From Gammaproteobacteria bacterium (GTDB lineage Bacteria > Pseudomonadota > Gammaproteobacteria > QOAV01), in assembly GCA_027067235.1 (NCBI GenBank), contig JALXFQ010000084.1, positions 1-7,760 of the forward strand: a stretch of 7,760 bases of DNA, given 5' to 3'. Positions within the stretch are counted from its first letter, which is position 1; every line of letters begins with the position of its first letter. This document shows positions 1-6,371 of the stretch, piece by piece. The position numbers and the translations under genes are program-made. Below the pieces are notes generated by a model that made no database searches, was not told where the DNA came from, and saw nothing but the letters and a program-made list of their open reading frames with translations.

Positions 1-1104
1 GCGGTAGGTCAGCGGGTCCACTTGGGCGTAAGGCGCCAGCATCCGGGCCAGCTTGCGCAATCCGTTTTCTGATACATCGACGCCCAGCTGATCGAACAGT
101 TTCAGCAGATCCTGGCCCCGCACGAACAAGCTGAAAATCATCAGATTGTCTGTTGCACCGCCTTTCTTGATGCTCAGGCTTGCCGCCCTGCCCAGCCGGT
201 CCCAGCTTTCTGCAAATATCTCGCGAACTCGATCCCGGCCCACACTGCGCGGCTGCTCCAGCGCGTCAGCGATGGCGACGCGGGCCGATAACAGTATATC
301 AATGACCTCGTCCTGAATATCGGGATCTTCGACGCCCTGCGCCAGTCGATGCGCAACAAAACCGACAAATGCCTGCATGTTTTCCAGCACGGCCAGGGCA
401 TCCTGTTTTTCCGACCGGCTCAAAGCGGGGGAAAGCGTTTTCTGCCCGGTCTTCAGAGCCTCGGGCCAGTCCATGGCGATACGGGTTTCGACGCCATCTG
501 CCCGTGGCCACAGCTGCCCTGCCCGCAGAGTCTTTATCGCCGTATTGAACTGCGCCAGTCTGTCTGGCGGCAGAAACCGCGAAGGCAGCGAGGCGATATG
601 CTTGAGCCCGGGTGCAAGATCAATCGACCATGACCCAAATACGGAGGAAAAAGCCTGCTTCGCATCCGGCCACAGCCCCTCGACCAGCAACGGCTGCCCG
701 GATTCATCAAGAAATTCAGCGCTTTTCAGTTTGAATTTGAGTAACAAATCGTCGGTCACATAAGGCTTGGCGCCAAGTTCGATATGCCCGCGCCAGCCCA
801 CGCCGTTACAGACGCCGTTTTGCAGTACGCCAAGAGAGCTTTTGCCGTGGACCCTGAAACCGAGCAATGCGCCTTTCGCCATGAATCGGGGATTATCCAG
901 CACCAGATACCGGCACGGCCCGTCCCGGCGCAGGAACAAGCGCTGGTCCCTGGCGACAAAATAACGTTTTTCCAGTGCATGATCCAGGTATGCATAGGGT
1001 ATATGCAACGACAGCTGTAAAGATGATGCCACGGCTGACGCCGTTGTTTGAGCCGCAATAAAACAGACAATCCCGAAACGGGTGATCCCTGACAATCTTC
1101 TCAT
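1..1104 (-). CDS. Exported protein of unknown family (partial, 3' end outside window)
   Basis: An uninterrupted minus-strand frame begins with ATG at 1104-1102 and stays open for 368 codons to the window edge, so the C-terminus is missing. The N-terminus (MRRLSGITRFGIVCFIAAQTT, then ASA-VA) is a typical Sec signal peptide: basic start, hydrophobic core, and a likely cleavage site near residue 25. The mature protein is therefore probably periplasmic or outer-membrane associated. Residues about 29-150 look beta-rich, with alternating hydrophobic residues and a Cys pair (Cys at about residues 65 and 100). Residues about 215-368 look mainly helical. I do not recognise the family. The early mature segment (LSLHIPYAYLDHALEKRY) vaguely recalls lipid-binding TULIP-type proteins, but that is a guess. 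The ribosome site is weak (CAGG about 11 nt upstream). The gene diverges from sqr across 220 bp, so shared regulation is possible but unproven. The coding call is firm; the function is unknown. Confidence 0.85.
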   Translation of the reverse strand, partial: MRRLSGITRFGIVCFIAAQTTASAVASSLQLSLHIPYAYLDHALEKRYFVARDQRLFLRRDGPCRYLVLDNPRFMAKGALLGFRVHGKSSLGVLQNGVCNGVGWRGHIELGAKPYVTDDLLLKFKLKSAEFLDESGQPLLVEGLWPDAKQAFSSVFGSWSIDLAPGLKHIASLPSRFLPPDRLAQFNTAIKTLRAGQLWPRADGVETRIAMDWPEALKTGQKTLSPALSRSEKQDALAVLENMQAFVGFVAHRLAQGVEDPDIQDEVIDILLSARVAIADALEQPRSVGRDRVREIFAESWDRLGRAASLSIKKGGATDNLMIFSLFVRGQDLLKLFDQLGVDVSENGLRKLARMLAPYAQVDPLTYR

Positions 1105-1184
1105 GTGCTGAAAAACCTGTTTGAACCGGTACGCCCTATGCTACCAACGACAGTCGGCCCGGCGTAGCAGAATTGGCATCGCCA

Positions 1185-1199
1185 TGATTGCCACAATCA
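1185..1199. promoter_or_regulatory. Perfect 6-bp inverted repeat, possible operator
   Basis: TGATTG-CCA-CAATCA is a perfect palindrome with 6-bp arms around a 3-bp centre. It overlaps the proposed -35 hexamer of sqr, a position where a bound repressor would block RNA polymerase. It does not match the FNR/CRP-type TTGAT-N4-ATCAA pattern or the ATTC-N8-GAAT pattern of BigR/SqrR-type sulfide regulators. Short palindromes can arise by chance, so the operator role is inference. Confidence 0.3.
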
Positions 1200-1216
1200 G
1201 ACCGTTGCTGTAAAAA
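1188..1216 (+). promoter_or_regulatory. Possible sigma-70 promoter for sqr
   Basis: TTGCCA at 1188-1193 matches the -35 consensus at 5 of 6 bases. It is followed, after exactly 17 bp, by TAAAAA at 1211-1216, which matches the -10 consensus at 4 of 6. Transcription would start near 1223, giving a leader of about 100 nt before the sqr ATG. The -35 hexamer lies inside the palindrome at 1185-1199. This is read by eye and the -10 is weak, so confidence is low. Confidence 0.3.
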
Positions 1217-1293
1217 GTACGCTCCACCCCGATGTGGCGGCATTGGCCAGCAAGCGGACGCACGGCGATCCCCAGACAATAAAAAGGCGAATG

Positions 1294-1304
1294 TCGATAA
1301 TCGA
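1294..1304. promoter_or_regulatory. Short inverted repeat upstream of the sqr ribosome site
   Basis: TCGAT-A-ATCGA is a perfect 5-bp palindrome with a 1-bp centre, ending about 20 nt before the sqr start codon and just before its Shine-Dalgarno site. It lies in the presumed 5' leader. A single-base loop makes an RNA hairpin unlikely, so if functional it would be a protein-binding site on DNA. Chance occurrence is plausible. Confidence 0.2.
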
Positions 1305-1312
1305 ATCAGACC

Positions 1313-1318
1313 AAGGAG
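1313..1318 (+). promoter_or_regulatory. Ribosome binding site of sqr
   Basis: AAGGAG lies 6 nt before the ATG at 1325. This near-consensus Shine-Dalgarno site fixes the start codon and fits the GxSxGG dinucleotide-binding motif starting at residue 8. Confidence 0.85.
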
Positions 1319-1324
1319 AAAAGA

Positions 1325-2611
1325 ATGAACAAAATTGTCATTATCGGCGCAAGCACTGGCGGGTTGCCGGCGGCTTATGACATCAAGGCCGATCTGGAAA
1401 AAGCCGGCATCGAGCATGAAGTGACCGTGGTTTCCATCCACCCCGAATTTCATTTCGTGCCGTCCAATCCCTGGGTCAGCGTGGGCTGGCGCACACGCGC
1501 GGACATCAGTTTCAAGCTCAAGGAGCCACTGGAAAACAAGGGTATCCGCTTTATCGCCGAGGCGGTGGAAACCATCAGGCCCGACGACAACCAGCTGGTG
1601 CTGGCCAATGGCGACACCCTGGATTATGACTTTCTGGTGATCGCTACCGGCCCCAAACTCGCGTTCGAGGAAATCGAAGGTCTCGGCCCCGACGGCCATA
1701 CCCAGTCCGTGTGTACGGTCGGTCATGCCGAAACCGCCTGGGAAGCATGGCAGAAGTTCGTCGACGAGCCCGGACCCATCGTCGTCGGCGCGGCGCAGAT
1801 GGCATCCTGCTTCGGTCCGGCCTACGAACATGCCATGATCATGGATACCGATCTGCGAAAACGTAAAATACGCGATCGCGTGCCCATGACGTTTGTGACA
1901 TCCGAGCCCTATATTGGCCATCTGGGCCTGGGCGGAGTGGGCAACTCCAAGGGCTTGCTCGAAGCCGAATTACGCGATCGCCATATCAACTGGATCTGCA
2001 ATGCCCGGATCACCAAGGTGGAACAGGGCAAGATGTACGTCGAGGAGCTTGACCGCCAGGGCGAAGTCGCCGCGACGCACGAGCTGGACTTCGCCTATTC
2101 CATGATTTTGCCCGCTTTCAAGGGCGTCGACGCAGTGAATGCAGTGGGAGAAGATCTGGTCAATCCGCGCGGTTTCGTGAAAGTGGATCAGTTTCAGCGC
2201 AATCCGAAATGGCACAATATCTACTCACTGGGGGTCTGTATTGCCATTCCTCCCGTGGAGGCCACACCGGTTCCCACAGGCACGCCCAAAACCGGCTATA
2301 TGATCGAATCCATGGTCACGGCCACCTCGCATAATATCGTACACGCCATCCGTGGCGAGGAACCGGAGCAGGTGCCCACCTGGAATGCTTTCTGTCTCGC
2401 CGATATGGGCGATACCGGAGCGGCCTTCATTGCCTTGCCGCAAATCCCGCCGCGCAACATGACCTGGGCGAAAAAAGGCAAATGGGTGCACTGGGCCAAG
2501 GTGGCGTTTGAAAAATATTTCATTTTCAACATGAAGCGCGGCGCCACGGAACCGCTGTTCCAGAAACTGGCGCTGCAGGTGATGGGACTGAACCGCCTGA
2601 AAGAGAAATAG
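1325..2611 (+). CDS. sqr: Sulfide:quinone oxidoreductase, type I
   Basis: A membrane-associated flavoprotein that oxidises sulfide to sulfane sulfur/polysulfide and passes the electrons to the quinone pool, serving energy gain or sulfide detoxification. At 428 aa it is close to the roughly 434 aa of the Acidithiobacillus ferrooxidans enzyme, which it resembles throughout as I recall that sequence. The N-terminus has the FAD-binding Rossmann motif GASTGG (residues 8-13) and a second FAD-contact motif VIATGPK (105-111). All three cysteines of the catalytic cycle are present: Cys130 (SVCTV), Cys162 (ASCFGPAYE) and Cys357 (NAFCLADMG), matching Cys128, Cys160 and Cys356 of A. ferrooxidans. Cys225 and Cys305 are additional. 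The FVPSNPW (44-50), SEPYIGHLG and TPKTGYMIESM blocks are typical of the family. The C-terminus (about 380-425) has Trp- and Lys-rich amphipathic helices that would sit on the cytoplasmic membrane face. The gene stands alone, convergent with the Bat operon; no sox or fcc genes are visible. Confidence 0.95.
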   Translation: MNKIVIIGASTGGLPAAYDIKADLEKAGIEHEVTVVSIHPEFHFVPSNPWVSVGWRTRADISFKLKEPLENKGIRFIAEAVETIRPDDNQLVLANGDTLDYDFLVIATGPKLAFEEIEGLGPDGHTQSVCTVGHAETAWEAWQKFVDEPGPIVVGAAQMASCFGPAYEHAMIMDTDLRKRKIRDRVPMTFVTSEPYIGHLGLGGVGNSKGLLEAELRDRHINWICNARITKVEQGKMYVEELDRQGEVAATHELDFAYSMILPAFKGVDAVNAVGEDLVNPRGFVKVDQFQRNPKWHNIYSLGVCIAIPPVEATPVPTGTPKTGYMIESMVTATSHNIVHAIRGEEPEQVPTWNAFCLADMGDTGAAFIALPQIPPRNMTWAKKGKWVHWAKVAFEKYFIFNMKRGATEPLFQKLALQVMGLNRLKEK

Positions 2612-2632
2612 CCGGGCGCTGCAACCAGAAAC

Positions 2633-2649
2633 CAGCCGGATGCCGGTTG
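2633..2649 (+). terminator. Weak hairpin between convergent sqr and batD
   Basis: CAGCCGG-ATG-CCGGTTG can fold with 7-bp arms (one G-U pair in the sqr transcript) and a 3-nt loop, 22 nt after the sqr stop. Only two T residues follow, so it is not a classic intrinsic terminator on the plus strand. CAACC at 2622-2626 could compete for the same GGTTG. It fills most of the 38-bp gap between the two convergent stop codons, the expected place for termination. Confidence 0.3.
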
Positions 2650-4446
2650 TTACGGCGACTGATACAAAGGCTTCAGCGCCGATTCAGACGCTTTCTCCGC
2701 TCTGTGTTTGTTTTGCTTCCGACGCCATTGCTCGATCAGCGGTTTTAACGCGCCGGAGCGGTAAACACCTGAGCTGTCATCCCGGTAGCGGAAACGCTCC
2801 AGCTTGCGTAATTCGTCTATCAGATCGGCATCCTGTTTGGCGTCGAGCAATGCTGTCACCTGCCCGATGCTGGCCACCTTGCGGTGCGGATAGCGACTGC
2901 CAAACCAGCGAAGCAGCGCGGCTTCCACCCCGGCGGCATCGTCGTGCTGCAGGCTGCGCAACAAAGCCTGGTAGGCCTGTTTTTCACTGACTTCGGCTTC
3001 CTGCCTGTGATCGGCGGGCTGGCCCGGGCTCTGGCGTTTTGCACGCCACCAGACCATCAGCGTGCCCAGCCACAGCGAGGCAAACAGCAGACTCAGCCAT
3101 GGCCAGAAATTCGGGCCGCGCATCGCCACCGGTTCCGCGGCAGGCTGCCTGGCGGGAGCCGCCGCGGCTTTGTCAGTGCCATCGCCGGCTGGCTGGCTGT
3201 TCGCAGGCTGTAGCGCTGGCTGACTTGTCGCCGGGGGATTGGATGGCGCTGCCGAAGCAGGGGCGCCACTGACGTTGATGGTTTGCTCGTCTATCTTTGT
3301 TGTACGCATCTCGCCCGCCTGCGTATCCCACCATTGCACGGACACCGGCGGCAGATGATAAACGCCGGCCTGTTCCGGCACCAGAACGTCGCGGATTTCC
3401 CGGGTGGCCAGAATGCCGTCTTCGGTCACCTGTTCATTGACCACCGGTTTGTCCGGGTAATGCCGGATACCCGTAGGCAGCGGCAGATCCAGATCCGGCA
3501 ACTGATCAACCGGCTGGCCGTCCACCAGCATGCTGATGACCCGCGTCACCGGCTCCCCGGCCCTGAATTCCGGCTGGGCCGGCTCCCAGCGCTGCATCAG
3601 CTGCACATCCGCTGCTGGCAGCCATTTATCGGGGTCAACGCCAGCCGGGACATCGGAGACCTGCAGGCGCATGGACGGCGACCACACCCGCACCGGCTTG
3701 CCGCGGCCCATGAAAGCGTCCATATCAATACCAAAATCGTCGAACATGCTGTATGGATTCTTGCGCCGCCGTGTGGTCGGTATCCGTCCCTGGAACTGCA
3801 CCGGACTGATGACCAGTTCGCCCGGCGACTGTGGAAAAACCGCATAGCGGCGCTCGTTGACCTTGTAGCGACGACCGTTACGCTCTGCCTCATAGACGCG
3901 GTCTTTGGCCAGTTTGCGGATAATGGCGTCGTCGGATTGCGGCTCGGTAAGACTGGATGAGCCGGTATCCACGGCACGATACAGTCGAATCGTCAATATG
4001 CGCTGTTCACTGACCCTGGCCGACGGCTTGTCCCATTTGGTCTCGATAAAAATCGAGTTGCCGCTGCCCGCCGCTGGTTTGATGCGTACATCACTGACCT
4101 TGACCTTGATCGGGCTGGTATGCTCTCCCTCCAATGTGATGGAAGGAATGACCTGTTCGCCGCTGGCCCTGGGCATGAGAGTCAGATTCCACGCCGTCTC
4201 CCGACTGACCGCACCATTGATGATGCTGATATTCTGGCTTTGACTGCGGTCCAGCACTTCGAAATTTTTTTCCAGCACCGAAAAATCCGGTTCTCCCGAA
4301 ACCTCTTGATCAGTACGGACCGACAATTGCAACGGCTCGCCGGGGCCGACTCTGGTGGTATCCACACTGGCCGTCAGAGCTGCCAGTACGCTGCCTGACT
4401 GCAGCATGAGAGCCAGCACCAGCAATGCAATCATTCTCTTTACCAT
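2650..4446 (-). CDS. batD: BatD-like protein (oxygen tolerance family)
   Basis: 598-aa membrane protein of the Bat locus; its biochemical role is not established. Residues 1-22 are a signal peptide (hydrophobic core, VLA-A cleavage site). The mature N-terminal part opens with LTASVDTTRVGPGEPLQLSV and a FEVLDRSQSQNISIINGAV segment, the characteristic BatD start, and continues as beta-rich Ig-like repeats to about residue 393. A Pro/Ala/Gln-rich linker (about 395-440) leads to one membrane helix (447-467) ending in WWRAKR, so the beta domains are periplasmic and the tail cytoplasmic. The tail (about 485-575) is a helical domain with ALLRWFGSRYP and ends in a highly basic stretch. The ATG overlaps the preceding VWA-TPR gene by 7 nt and is preceded by GGAAGGTG, implying translational coupling. 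It is the last gene of the visible operon. The family call is strong; the symbol follows Bat nomenclature. Confidence 0.92.
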   Translation of the reverse strand: MVKRMIALLVLALMLQSGSVLAALTASVDTTRVGPGEPLQLSVRTDQEVSGEPDFSVLEKNFEVLDRSQSQNISIINGAVSRETAWNLTLMPRASGEQVIPSITLEGEHTSPIKVKVSDVRIKPAAGSGNSIFIETKWDKPSARVSEQRILTIRLYRAVDTGSSSLTEPQSDDAIIRKLAKDRVYEAERNGRRYKVNERRYAVFPQSPGELVISPVQFQGRIPTTRRRKNPYSMFDDFGIDMDAFMGRGKPVRVWSPSMRLQVSDVPAGVDPDKWLPAADVQLMQRWEPAQPEFRAGEPVTRVISMLVDGQPVDQLPDLDLPLPTGIRHYPDKPVVNEQVTEDGILATREIRDVLVPEQAGVYHLPPVSVQWWDTQAGEMRTTKIDEQTINVSGAPASAAPSNPPATSQPALQPANSQPAGDGTDKAAAAPARQPAAEPVAMRGPNFWPWLSLLFASLWLGTLMVWWRAKRQSPGQPADHRQEAEVSEKQAYQALLRSLQHDDAAGVEAALLRWFGSRYPHRKVASIGQVTALLDAKQDADLIDELRKLERFRYRDDSSGVYRSGALKPLIEQWRRKQNKHRAEKASESALKPLYQSP

Positions 4447-6371
4447 GTTTCACCTTCCGTTGCGCCCACGCCACCGCGCTGACGATACTGATATAAAAAT
4501 TTGCGCCGCATCAAACCACCGGGATCATCGGGTATCTTGCGCAGGCTGCGCCGAGTCTGCCGGTCCATCCTGTTCGGTTGCTGCTCGTCCTCTCCTTCAT
4601 AACCCGGTTGATCGGCAGCTCTTTCCGGTTTTTGCTGTTGATCCCGGTCTTGCTGCTTGCCTGACGCTGGTTCCGAATCGGGTTTCGTTTGTTTTCCGGC
4701 CTCATCAGCCTGCTGTTGTTCGCCCTGCTGTTGATCACTGTCAGCGTCGCTTTGCTCCTGCTGTCGGGTCTTGTCGCCCTGCTGCTGGTTCTGCTGCCCG
4801 TCCCTGTCTTTATCAGCCTGTTGCGCGCCACTCTGTTGATCCTGTCCCTTCTCACCCTGCTGTGATTTCTGTTCCTGCTTGCCGTCCTGCTGCCGGGACT
4901 GCCCACCCTGCTGTTGCTCCTGCTTTTGCCCGCCCTTTTGCTGCTGGCTGGTTGACTGGTCCTGTTTGTTCTGCTGCTGATTTTGTTGTTGCTGATTTTT
5001 CTGTTTTTCCAGCAGCTTTTTCAGCAAGTCACGGTTTTTTACCGCATCGCTGTTTTCCGGGTCCTGCCTGATCGCCTGTTCATAGGCTGCTATGGCCTGT
5101 GGCAACTGACCCAGACGCGCCAGCGCATTGCCGGCATTGTACGCGGCGTCTGGCGTATGCTGTTCGCGCCAGAGTTTCAGCGCCTGCTGGTATTTCCCAG
5201 CGCGGTAGAGAGCAGAGGCTTTCCAGTCGGGGCGGGTGAATTCGCCAGCCGCTTTTTCAGCCTCGCCTTGTTCAAGCAAAGCCCTGCCGCGCTGATCCGG
5301 GTTGTGGAACCAGTGACCCAGATCCGCCGCCCGCGCCGGTTGTGGCATGGGCAACAGAAAAACCAGCAGCAACAGATAGCCACGCCGGAATGCCAGCACT
5401 ACCAGAGGCGCCAGCAGCAGCAACAGCCAGGGCCCTTCTTCCCGCCACTGGTCCTGTTGCAACTCTTTCTTTTTCATGGACTGGTTTTGCGCCAGTTTGT
5501 TCTCTGAAACGGACAAAATGGCCTGCAAATCGCTGCCGTCGGTGGTGATACGACGATAGACGCCGCCTCCGGCCTGCGCCACCTTGCGCAGAAAACCTTC
5601 GTCCAGTTTGTGCACCACCACCTGACCGCTGGCATCGGAAACAAATCCGCCTCGCGGCAGTGGCGCGGGCGCACCCTGTGGCGTCCCCACACCGAGTACC
5701 GAAACCCGGTAGCCGGATCTGCCGGCAGCTGACGCCGCCGCCAGAGCCGAGCCATCGCCGCCATCGGCCAGGGCGATGATACTGCCCACCGGATGGCCGG
5801 CCTGCTTCATCAGCTGCACGGCGTGTTCGATGGCCCTGGACAGGCTCGAACCCTGCGCCGGCATCAAATCCACGGACAGATCCTGCACCAGAGACAATAT
5901 GGTTTTCACGTCATCGGTGAGCGGCGAGACGGTGAAGGCGTCACCGGCAAACACCACCAGCCCGGTTTCGCCTTCCTTGCGCTCGCGCAGCAGATCGATC
6001 AGCTTCAACCGGGCCCGCATCAGCCGGTTCGGTGGCAGATCCGTGGCCAGCATGGAACGCGACAGGTCCAGTATCAGCACCATGGCGGCGCGGGATTCAT
6101 ACAGCGGCTGTGGCAGACGTTTCCACGCTGGTCCGGCCAGCGCTGTGATCGCCACCACACCAGCCAGCAGTGCCAGCGCGATGGAGCGTCTGCTGTGCCG
6201 GTCAGTCTTGCCGGCAATCAGCGCCGGCAACAGTCTTTCGTCCACCAGTTTACGCCATGCTCCAGCGCTCGAATTGTCGCTGCCGAACCAGTACCATGCG
6301 GCCAGTGCGAAAACCGGCAGCAGACCCAGAAACCACCACGGCCGCAGAAAATGGAAATTTGACCAGTCCAT
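4440..6371 (-). CDS. batB: BatB/BatC-like fusion: VWA domain plus TPR protein
   Basis: 643-aa inner-membrane protein combining BatB (VWA) and BatC (TPR) functions. Membrane helices lie at about 8-29 and 63-80, with a basic cytoplasmic loop between, which places the following VWA domain (about 95-285) in the periplasm. The metal-ion-dependent adhesion site is readable: DLSRS (Asp102, Ser104, Ser106), Ser175 where many VWA domains have Thr, and Asp203 in LADGGD. Two hydrophobic segments follow (314-329 and 331-345) separated by Arg-Arg, the second ending in PARA-A like a signal-peptidase site. Residues about 349-455 carry TPR helices (DAAYNAGNALARLGQLPQAI and neighbours), the usual BatC element. 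Residues 456-600 are a Gln-rich low-complexity tail. The end carries the family-typical motif IPDDPGGLMRRKFLYQY (613-629). The ATG overlaps the BatA stop by 1 nt (TGATG) behind a full AGGAGG site. BatC would be an alternative symbol for the C-terminal half. Confidence 0.92.
   Translation of the reverse strand: MDWSNFHFLRPWWFLGLLPVFALAAWYWFGSDNSSAGAWRKLVDERLLPALIAGKTDRHSRRSIALALLAGVVAITALAGPAWKRLPQPLYESRAAMVLILDLSRSMLATDLPPNRLMRARLKLIDLLRERKEGETGLVVFAGDAFTVSPLTDDVKTILSLVQDLSVDLMPAQGSSLSRAIEHAVQLMKQAGHPVGSIIALADGGDGSALAAASAAGRSGYRVSVLGVGTPQGAPAPLPRGGFVSDASGQVVVHKLDEGFLRKVAQAGGGVYRRITTDGSDLQAILSVSENKLAQNQSMKKKELQQDQWREEGPWLLLLLAPLVVLAFRRGYLLLLVFLLPMPQPARAADLGHWFHNPDQRGRALLEQGEAEKAAGEFTRPDWKASALYRAGKYQQALKLWREQHTPDAAYNAGNALARLGQLPQAIAAYEQAIRQDPENSDAVKNRDLLKKLLEKQKNQQQQNQQQNKQDQSTSQQQKGGQKQEQQQGGQSRQQDGKQEQKSQQGEKGQDQQSGAQQADKDRDGQQNQQQGDKTRQQEQSDADSDQQQGEQQQADEAGKQTKPDSEPASGKQQDRDQQQKPERAADQPGYEGEDEQQPNRMDRQTRRSLRKIPDDPGGLMRRKFLYQYRQRGGVGATEGETW
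4572..5006 (-). repeat. Glutamine-rich low-complexity tract within the BatB/BatC gene
   Basis: This segment encodes residues 456-600, of which I count 53 Gln in 145 (about 37%), mixed with Lys, Glu, Asp, Gly and Ser. On the minus strand it appears as irregular clusters of CAG and CAA codons, without a fixed repeat period. It links the TPR region to the conserved C-terminal motif and is probably disordered in the periplasm. Gln/Asp/Lys-rich tails are common in gammaproteobacterial proteins of this type. The codon bias leaves long meaningless frames open on both strands. Confidence 0.85.

Larger units (their letters stand above)
1105..1324. other. Divergent intergenic region between exported protein gene and sqr
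   Basis: This 220-bp stretch separates the start codons of two divergent genes and holds no credible coding sequence. It contains a possible sqr promoter (about 1188-1216), two short perfect palindromes (1185-1199 and 1294-1304) and the sqr ribosome site. I found no convincing minus-strand promoter for the exported-protein gene, although it should lie here. A long minus-strand frame crosses the region (1136-1921), but it is an antisense shadow of sqr. Confidence 0.7.

Noticed and set aside
349..763. Plus-strand frames of 94 and 128 aa near the left edge
   Set aside because: They are antisense to the continuous 368-codon frame with a signal peptide, and their translations show no domain or good start context.
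756..1070. 104-aa minus-strand frame within the exported-protein gene
   Set aside because: It is a different frame of the same strand, Trp/Cys-rich in an unnatural way, and it conflicts with the signal-peptide frame that runs through the region.
1136..1921. 261-aa minus-strand frame overlapping sqr and the divergent spacer
   Set aside because: It is antisense to the unmistakable sqr gene, is His/Gly/Asp-rich like an antisense shadow, and shows no recognisable domain.
3283..3960. 225-aa plus-strand frame opposite batD
   Set aside because: It is antisense to well-supported batD coding sequence and has a His/Arg-rich shadow composition.
4572..5006. Possible CRISPR array or tandem repeat suggested by the repeated CTG/TTG pattern
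   Set aside because: There is no fixed repeat unit or spacer pattern; the pattern is explained by Gln codons in the real minus-strand frame.
4355..5071. 238-aa plus-strand frame opposite the Gln-rich tract
   Set aside because: It stays open because the antisense of Gln-rich codons lacks stops in that frame; Ala/Pro/Cys-rich composition and no recognisable family.
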